Made by a program: the position numbers and the translations under genes
The notes under the pieces: generated by a model
Databases searched by the model: none
Seen by the model: the letters and a program-made list of their open reading frames with translations, nothing else
What the model was told of the DNA's origin: nothing
Shown here: positions 1 to 64,000 of the stretch, piece after piece
How positions within the stretch are numbered: the stretch's first letter is position 1
Layout of the letters: every line of letters begins with the position of its first letter
NCBI GenBank assembly: GCA_963669155.1
Contig: OZ022584.1
Span: forward strand, 19,340,114-19,404,113
Length of the DNA stretch: 64,000 bases
Origin: Arbacia lixula
Lineage: Eukaryota; Echinodermata; Echinoidea; Arbacioida; Arbaciidae
Reading direction: 5' to 3'

Positions 1-627
1 TATGAGAAGGCTGTTGAGTGATGGACTAACAGCCAAGCAGTTTAGGGTATTTTATCTGGGCAGCCCTACCCAAGTAGCTACTATGTGCAGTACATCGTGG
101 ATGAAGGCTCTCTATGAGAGAATTTTTGGCCCATCAAACCATTTAGTTAGACATGACAAAATAAGCTCTCTGGATCAACGTAGAGCAATGTAAATTTGAT
201 TACAAGCAGAGAGTATCTAAGAGATCAAACGTGTGGTGATAACCTAATCTATGATTTTATCATAATTTGGGTCAACAAAAATTAAAAAAAAAAAAGGTCA
301 AATGTATGATTTTGATTGGAAGGGATGTTTTGGGGGTCTGGGCATTAGGGTGAAGGAAAAATTAGGGAACTTGGATCAGGTTGAGTGGTAAGTGGAGTAT
401 TCTGGTTTTGGCCACATCAATGGAGCATATTAACCAAGTTCCTTCCTGACCACCCTCATGCTGGAAAACCAAGCTAACCAATGTCCCTGGGTGGTAGTAA
501 TATCTAGAAGTACAAGGAAGGGTGACAAAAAAAGAAATAGAGAGAGAGATAGAGGGAGAGAGGAAGAGAGAGAGAGAGACAGAGAGGGGGGGTGGGTATA
601 CAGTTCCTGCCGGGTGGTAGTAACATC

Positions 628-1143
628 AGGTGCGTCTTCATTAGCCCGATCAGACGAAATAGCGAGCTATTTTCCTGATCCGGGGAACTAGCCTGAAGTT
701 GCAATCGCGTCTTCATTAGCTCGAAACTCAGGATATGTAAGCTCGAGCTCGGGTTGCATAAATTATCCCGAGTTTCGCAAATAACAGCTGTGTGCGACAG
801 GAATAGGCCATGACCGCATGGCTTCGGTTGTGAGCTCGCATTCACGCACGTGTAAAAACCTATTACGTAAGCAATGCCTCGTGGGCGCTGATGCATGCCG
901 GGATCGAGAAATTTTCAGGCTAATGAAGACGCTCCGAACTAGCTCGAGCTATTTCGCGAACTAGCTCGAGCTAGCTCCATCTAGCCCAAGATTTCTTGGG
1001 AAATTTTCTCGACCAAATAGCTCACTATTTTGCCTGATCTGGCTAATGAAGACGCAAATAGCTAGCTAGTTCGTGATCTGGCTAGCTAGCCGGATCAGAA
1101 CAAGCTCGCTATTTTGCCCAGCTCGAGCTAATGAAGACGCCCC
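628..1143. mobile_element. Nested-palindrome inverted-repeat element (MITE/foldback-like)
   Basis: Left end AGGTGCGTCTTCATTAGC and right end GCTAATGAAGACGCCCC are inverted copies, and homology continues inward (AAATAGCGAGCT is also inverted). The 14-mer GCGTCTTCATTAGC occurs at 632 and 707, and inverted at 919, 1042 and 1127, so the element is a nested palindrome. The interior is full of TAGCTAGC and CTCGAGC motifs and has no coding capacity. An uninterrupted duplicate of the flanks at about 490-550 (ggtggtagtaatatctagaa) suggests insertion at an ATC/TATC target. Confidence 0.8.
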
Positions 1144-1149
1144 TATCTA

Positions 1150-1281
1150 AAAGTAGAAGGTGTGGCATAGAAAGAAATAGAGGAGAGAGAGGGAGAGATA
1201 CAAAGATAGAGAGAGATACAAAGATAGAGAGAGATAAAGAGAGAGAGAGAGATAAAGAGAGAGAGAGAGAGAGAGAGAGAT

Positions 1282-1316
<35 letters not shown>

Positions 1317-1880
1317 GAGAAGATAAAAGATAGAATTGGGAATGGAGGGGATGGGGCTAAAGACTGAAGGAAATTAAGAAAATTGTAACAAGATAAGGAA
1401 AGGAGAGAAAAAGAAAGGGCATAGAGAGAGAGGGGGGGGTTGGGGTAGGAGAAAGAGGGGAGGGGAAGGGGAGAGAGTAAGGAAGAAAGACCAAATGAGA
1501 GAACGAGGGGTGAGAGTGCCAGTGAGAAAGGAGAGTAAGAATTGGGGATGGAGCGGGATGGGGGCATAGAACAAATGAAATTAAAATTTTAAGAAACAGA
1601 TGGGATGGTGAAACAAAGACAAAGAAAGAGAGAGGACCTAGAGATAAGGTGGGGTGTGGTTCGGGGAGAGAGAGAGGGGAGAGAAAGAAATACAGAGAGA
1701 ATGAGGATGGTACTATTGAGGACGGAATAGGAGCAAAGAATAAAAGAAACAGGCAATTGTTCAAAGATAAAGATGGGAGGGCAAAGGATAAGGAACCTGC
1801 AAAAAGGTAGAAAGAGGAGAGAGGGAGAGAGATTGGGGGTCAAGGAAGGGGAGAGTGTGAGAGAAGAAAAATAGTCAAGG
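1150..1880. repeat. Long purine-rich tract with (GA)n and GATA-type runs
   Basis: About 700 bases in which the + strand is overwhelmingly A and G, including pure (GA)n stretches at 1217-1320 and shorter runs to 1865. Long open frames on the minus strand here (Ser/Leu/Pro-rich) are low-complexity artefacts. Confidence 0.85.
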
Positions 1881-4800
1881 ATTTCTGAGAGAAAGTTTTC
1901 CCCAGGGTGCCATCATTGCTAGGTCAAGAGGAAGTTCAGGTTCAAAGTTAAGTCAGACCACCGTCGTAAATAACCGCACAAAGTCAACCCCGCCGACTCA
2001 ACTCCATGCAATCTTTGTGTTTGAAATTGCCGAGTATAATTACTGTCAGAATTTGATGATGGATATGAGGGGCATTCTGAAGTGAATTATGGTGATAATG
2101 GATACAATTTCATTGAAACATATCCACAAAGTTAATGTTATCCTTTCGGTTACCCTGCCCTTTTTTCAGAACCAGGAGGAAATACATGTTGATCTGAGTT
2201 GTGAGAGGAATAGGCACACCCAATATTTTGATGATGTACAATCAAATGTCAAACTTTACCTTAAAGCTGCTGTTGAGAACATAAATGGTCAATCAGTAGG
2301 ACATTTAATCTGAAATTTGGTACAGATTCACATTCCTTTCTGTGCATTGTGGATTATGAGTGTGTGTTTAAATGTCTTCCATGAATTAACCCTTATATGA
2401 CCAGGCCTTAAAATCCCCATTGGCTTTCTACAATTGTCATGCCGATGGTATTAAGGGAGGGAAGCAGCACCAATATCCATTCATTGTAATGGTTAATGAC
2501 TGATGAGAACTTCTTGAAGGAATCAAATGTGAAAATGTACTTTGTTCCATTCAATACATCTTGGGCAACCTCTGAAAATTTATATCATGTGTTTGAATCA
2601 AGGATTTAAAACCTTTGATGACACAGTTCCCAACTTCTTGGTGCTTGTAACTGTATATTGTGAATCAAACCAAAATTATGTGGTTTGATATCTTTCCTCT
2701 CACACTCACATCGTCAAGGTTTGAGCGAATTTTTAGGCCAAGTGATTTTTCATCATCAATCTCCATTTACTATTCATGGAATTTCTTGGAAATGAAGATG
2801 ATTCAGATGGAAGTGGAATGGGGTTGGATAGAGGGGAGGAGGGGGGGGGGGCAGGGGAGGGGGGGGGGGAGAAAGGAACCATATATTCCAGTGTCCAGCT
2901 TATAGCAAAGGTTACTGAAAGTTAAACCTTGAGTCATGACCGTTGCACTTGCATAACCTACTGATCAAATTTGTGTTAGGCACATTTCTAGAAATATTCT
3001 TTGCATAAAATCTCTTCTCATATCCAAGATCTCTCTCTCTCATATACTGTATACACTTTTAGTGATTCATGGTATAGTTTTCTTGATTCAGAGAGATTCT
3101 ATGTTAGTTAACCATGTTTTTATATTTAAAGTGTTAGAAAGAAATAACAGTTGTGTTCAGGTGTACCTTGTTTTTACATTTGTCAAAACTTCATTTTTAA
3201 CAACACAAAGGTATCTCTAAAAGATTGTCATTAGATTAATAACAATAAGCTGCCTGATTTTATATGGAGTTATTGCAAACTCCTTGGGCCAAATAATGTC
3301 GCTACTTACCTCTACTTGTACTCCAGCAAGATTTCAGTAGAAGAATTCCTTTATTTGATCACCATGATCTATTCCTTACCAAAGGCATGAGCGGAACAAT
3401 CGTAAGAGGGTAACCGATATTAATCAAATCAAGTGAGGTCCTAATCCAATCTGCAGCGACGGCTGGTTTGAAGCTGGTGGTGATTGGGACTGAGCTGCTT
3501 GTGTTTTTTGTTTGAGATATAATGCTATCAGCTCCTTACATCTTTCAGCGGCAAGCACAAAGTGTTTTGACATATATTCCATCATTGTGATGAGAGAAGT
3601 ACTTGAAGATCTAGAAGATGAGGAAAGGGAGGTGGCTGAGGAGATTCAGAAGGGGAAGAAGAAGAAGAAGAAGGAATTGAAGAAACGGAAGGAAAACTCA
3701 CTGAATAGGAAGAACAAGGAATATAGAATACGAATTGAAGTGAGAGTTAGACAATGCTGTCTATCTTTGGTTAAAAACAGATGTAAAGTCTTAGTTCTTG
3801 TTGGTCTGTCATATACATCAATGAGGTACATAACAAAAAATTGGCCTAAATGATGATTAAAAAGATTTAACATACTTATACCTTTCATGTGCTTCTTAAA
3901 GTCACAGTATGTGATTGCCAGGTACCCATTTTGAAATCTAAAAAAAACTCAAATATATTAACTCTTTTCCAAGATGCATTCTAAAGCGCAGTAGCATCCA
4001 ATCCAGTCAGTTTAACTGTAAATGGTCATGAGATATTCTGCTGTTATAATTCCATTGAAAGAATGAAGGAAGGGATGACTTTATGAATGATGAGGTTTTA
4101 TACTGTAAGATTGGCAAATGTGAACTAAGATACAATTTTACATTTTGGGGTAAACTCAATCACTGTCAGTCACTTTTGACCTGGACTCAATCTAATGAGA
4201 AGGCTGAAAACAGAAATGGAGATTGATGTTACATATGCACAGCTTGAATAAAGATTAAAAGAAAAGAGTCAAGCATCAGTGGTGGAATATGAATTTGTCC
4301 GTACAGGAACTAATTCTATATTGCCTCACCTAATGAAGATTGATATCCTGAATTGGCGAGATATGACAAATGGCCGTGCCACATCTTCCATTAGGCACAA
4401 ATTACAAATGACATCACGCAAGTGAGCAAGGGAGAATAACGGTGATACTGTCATCACACTCCAGCATGCCCCAAGATTATGCACATGCTGAATAGTCTAT
4501 TTGTGCACTGGAGATAATCAAAATGGCATCTATCTTAATCATCCGATTGTGGCCACTGATAGGCCCCAACCTCTATTGTCGTGAAAACAACCTGTCTTCC
4601 TCGTACAATAGGTGTATTCATCAACAGGGTCCCATTTTCACTGGAAACTGGACAATCATCAATCTAGAGTTGCAATCAGGTCATTGACGTCTTACAGGAG
4701 TGAGCCTATTTTCCTTCAGAAAATAAGAAGATTAGGGGGATTTCTGTTCCCCCCTTGAAGGCATAAATATTTAGACCTTATTATGACCGAGAATTCTTGT

Positions 4801-6930
4801 CGAAATGAAGTACTCACTCTGCCCAATATTAGCTAGGAATGGTCTATTTCTCAACACTTTGCGACATAGCTTTTTGATCGATCATCAAAATAAGAAAAGA
4901 AGCCATACACTCACACAAAGTGCTTTGAATGTGTGAATGCATTCTTTGTAACTAGTTGTGATCAAAGGAATGTTCTTTTTAAATCTATGAATTTATCCCC
5001 CCAATTTTCCCCTAAATTGACATGAACTAATAAGATTATACCTCATTCTTGATTATTTTACCACAGTGAAGGCATGAAATGATGATTATTAAAGCAAGTT
5101 CTGTGAGTTTCAGAGGTCTTCATTTGAGATAACCAACAAATTCAATCAGTGATATTAATTTTATGGAAGTATACTTAGTTTAAACTTCCCTACTGATGAC
5201 AAAACTTTGAACCAAAAGAAATGTTGTCACGTTGTGCGTCTTTTCCGCCAGTGGCAGAGAATGAAAATATTGTACCCATTCAGGAACATTGTATATTATG
5301 CTTTATTCATTTTTTTTTCTGCCAAGAAAGGAGAAAATCCTTGGCAATGTTTTTGCTCTAAAGCCGAAATGTTTTCGTAGCATATCAGAATAATATTGAC
5401 AATTGGCGCTTGGCTGCAGGCTACTGAACTGTATGTATGGACTTGTGAGGGTGGTGATACCAACAGCAGCCCCGTAGTGAGCCCCTTGAGTACTGAAGCC
5501 AGCAGACCCTGTGTGAAGATTGTGCACTTATCACATCCTAGCATTCAGGGAGTTAACCAAGGAGGATTGGAATCATATGGGTTGAGTACTTGAGTGATCA
5601 AACTATTGGTGGTGCTTGTTTGATTGGTCAAAATTGGAAAAAGAGGAATCCTGAAGAATTTGTAATACAAGCAAATCAATATTATAATTCCCCCTGAAAA
5701 ACTTTTTTCTGACATTAAGATAACACTTTTAGATTTTTATATTTACCATATTACTACTACTTTCACTGATTCCATCATCTTGTTATTTCTCGTATCATCA
5801 CTCTCACCAGGTTGAGCATCAGATTATTTTCATCTTCTTAGGTAATGCATTTTTTAAAGCATTCTTTGTTTACGCATTGAATAGGGTCCATGGTCTTTGG
5901 CATTGTTGCCTGATTCATATCCACAGACAGAGAGAGAAAGGAAAAGAAAGACAAAAAGTGAAAGAAAGAGAGGAGACAAATTAACACCAGAAAGAAGTAG
6001 AGAGAAAAGCAAAGGGGTAGACTAGAGTGATAGGTGGGAGTGAGAGAGAGAAAGATTGAGTGCTACTTTAGATGATAAGTGACTAGTCTTCTTCTCAAGT
6101 TTTGGCCTCATTGAAGTAATAAAATCAGGAGCAGACAGAGAGATACACGCACTGCTGTATTTGTCACTGCAGATCACAGCTGCAATTGTCAACTCTTGAT
6201 CTCATAGTGAGCAATCACAGTGAAATTGAGTTTTCAATGAAATCCAAACCAAGAAATATTGTCTGGTTATTATAGCAGTTTCCCTGTTAGAACCTTGACC
6301 TGCGAAGCACAGCACGTGCAGTCATGACCTCCCCTGTAGAACGTTAAGGATAAGAACATTAGATATGTTGCAGAATGTGAAAGTGAATACCAATGAATTT
6401 CTTTACTGGAATTGATAATTAATTTCCACATTGTACATTTCTTCAAAAGTGTCATATTCGGGTAAAAGAGAACGTGTTTATGTTACAAGAGGTCCCATAT
6501 TAAGGTTGAAGCTGGAAGAAAAAGACATTTTGATTTGTGGAAGATTTTGGCTAGATGGTAGGTCACCTGTGACAAAAGATTCAGTGTCTGATGAGATGAA
6601 TGACTTCGACACAAGACGGTCTCTCATGACGCTGAAGCAGCAATTAATCTCATTTTTTTTATTCTTGCGGTTGGGTTTCATGGAATTCTTGCTCCACTTT
6701 ACATAATGACTGTTGTGATTGTCTGTCTCTCTGAGGGCATTGTTCCAGAGAATTTGATTCTGTTGAAGCCAGGACGTAGCTCATGATCGGTGATGCAGCA
6801 AATAGTATCACATGTATGAAATTATTTAAAATTGGTCTATTTTGAATTTTTTAATGCAAGATAAATCTTTCTTGTGGTTTAACCTTCAAATTATTGAGCT
6901 ACCACAACTGCAGTTGCTGCAAGCCGGATT

Positions 6931-7093
6931 GGGGTAGTATTCTGAAAGAGACAAAACTCCAAATCTGCATAAGCTAAGTCTGATGGTGTTCTAAAAACTT
7001 ACTCAAGTCCCAAGCTGTGCCAATAGACCAATCACAGTCATGGATTTAGAAGATTTAAGTCCAAAACGTCAGTCCGCATTTTCAGAATCACGC
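6931..7093. mobile_element. MITE-like repeat, family with GTATTCTGAAA ends
   Basis: Left end GGGGTAGTATTCTGAAAGAG and right end TTTTCAGAATCACGC are imperfect inverted repeats about 160 bases apart. A diverged second copy lies at about 59621-59775 in the same orientation. Confidence 0.6.
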
Positions 7094-7763
7094 TTCTGAT
7101 GTTGATAATGAGGTACGATACCCAGACTTTTATTATCTGTTAATTACATGTATGCAGGTATGTTTCCATATAAACCTCATCAGGAAAAGGTATTCCGTGT
7201 GCACATTCCAGGAAAAGTGAAAAATCCTTCCCAATTTTACCCTTTACCTTAAAGTGTTAAGTAAGTCTAGAGAAGCTGGTGATTGTGTGGCCGAAGTTTG
7301 TTCAAGCTCATTTGGGAATTTGAACAGAGGAAGGGGGATTTATTCCTCACACTCTTTGTCATTATTCAGGCATTTCCAAAGGAAGCAAGTTGTGTTTTCC
7401 CTCTCCAACCCTTGTTGGTTTTACAGAAAAACATAAAGCCCCCTCCATTCTCTACCACTCGTGCCCCTTAACCTGTATAACAACCCTTTATGTATTCAAG
7501 CGGGTGTGCTTGTCACGCAATCGAGACTCCAATGGAGGTTCAGTGGCCACCTGTACACAGCTCTCTGGAGAGATCAAAAAAGAAAATCAAATTCATGGTG
7601 TTCTTAAAGAGAATTTTCACTACCCTGTGTATCGTTAAATGTTGAGGAATTGTAACATGGATATATCTGCTTAACCATGCATTGAATGTATATGAGACCA
7701 AGGAAATGTACTTAAGCTCTAACTTTGTGTTGATTTTTTTGTTATCTACTTTTTTCTTTGCAG

Positions 7764-63871
<56,108 letters not shown>

Positions 63872-64000
63872 TTGCTGCGCTCCCTCGCTGGGTGTCGGCC
63901 CAACTCACACATCTCAATCGATCGATAGAGAGAGAGAGAGATAAGAGATTACCAGTAACTTCACGAAAACTTGTCACTATTAAAGCGTCAGTCTTGTACA
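63872..64000 (+). other. slit 3' UTR (start of), with possible variant poly(A) signal
   Basis: The 129 bases after the stop are presumed 3' UTR. They contain a short (GA)n run at about 63925-63942. ATTAAA at 63979-63984 is a common variant polyadenylation hexamer, but no cleavage site or GT-rich element can be judged because the window ends. No AATAAA is seen. Confidence 0.5.

Larger units (their letters stand above)
1..7763 (+). other. Upstream slit intron (3' part)
   Basis: No exon of slit or of another gene was recognised on either strand. It holds the nested-palindrome element at 628-1143, a purine-rich tract to about 1880, a G-run at 2839-2870, GA-rich patches near 5926-6060 and a MITE-like copy at 6931-7093. 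The rest is unremarkable A/T-rich sequence. That it is intronic is inferred from the following exon, which begins mid-codon with LRR domain 2 repeat 1. Confidence 0.75.

Noticed and set aside
3512..3853. Lys/Glu-rich open frame of 113 codons
   Set aside because: Coded by a (GAA)n-type purine patch; no domain, no splice context and no partner exon.

Overview
This window is a 64-kb piece of an animal genome and holds one recognisable gene: the 3' part of a slit orthologue, the secreted midline guidance ligand of Robo receptors, on the + strand. Twenty-four exons between 7764 and 63871 join in frame into about 1,138 codons ending at a TAA. They encode, in order, the second LRR domain (from its first repeat), the complete third and fourth LRR domains, six EGF repeats, a laminin G domain, one more EGF repeat and a C-terminal cystine knot. 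Signal peptide, first LRR domain and the N-terminal cap of the second domain are not seen, so the gene should continue upstream of base 1.

Layout: 1-7763 is intron. Exons of LRR domain 2 span 7764-24223, LRR domain 3 26003-41115, LRR domain 4 42361-58632, the EGF/laminin G part 59236-62772, and the cystine knot with the stop codon 63642-63871. Single leucine-rich repeats are mostly encoded by 72-nt exons between phase-2 introns, and all three C-terminal caps by 164-nt exons. Introns run from 358 nt to 9.9 kb, and I saw no second host gene on either strand.

The introns are A/T-rich and full of repeats: long (CA)n, (GA)n and (CT)n arrays, poly-G/C and poly-T runs, minisatellites of 60-150 bp period, a dead APE-type LINE on the minus strand (about 36.8-39.0 kb), tRNA-derived SINE-like copies, and several short families with inverted ends that look like MITEs. 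The best-defined mobile element is a 516-bp nested-palindrome element at 628-1143, whose empty site survives as a nearby duplicate.

Organism: the long multi-intron slit gene shows an animal. One EGF between laminin G and the cystine knot (7 EGFs in total) is the arrangement of Drosophila Slit rather than the 9-EGF vertebrate form. Together with the microsatellite-rich, A/T-rich, MITE/SINE-rich introns this suggests a marine invertebrate, tentatively an echinoderm such as a sea urchin. The species assignment is inference only.
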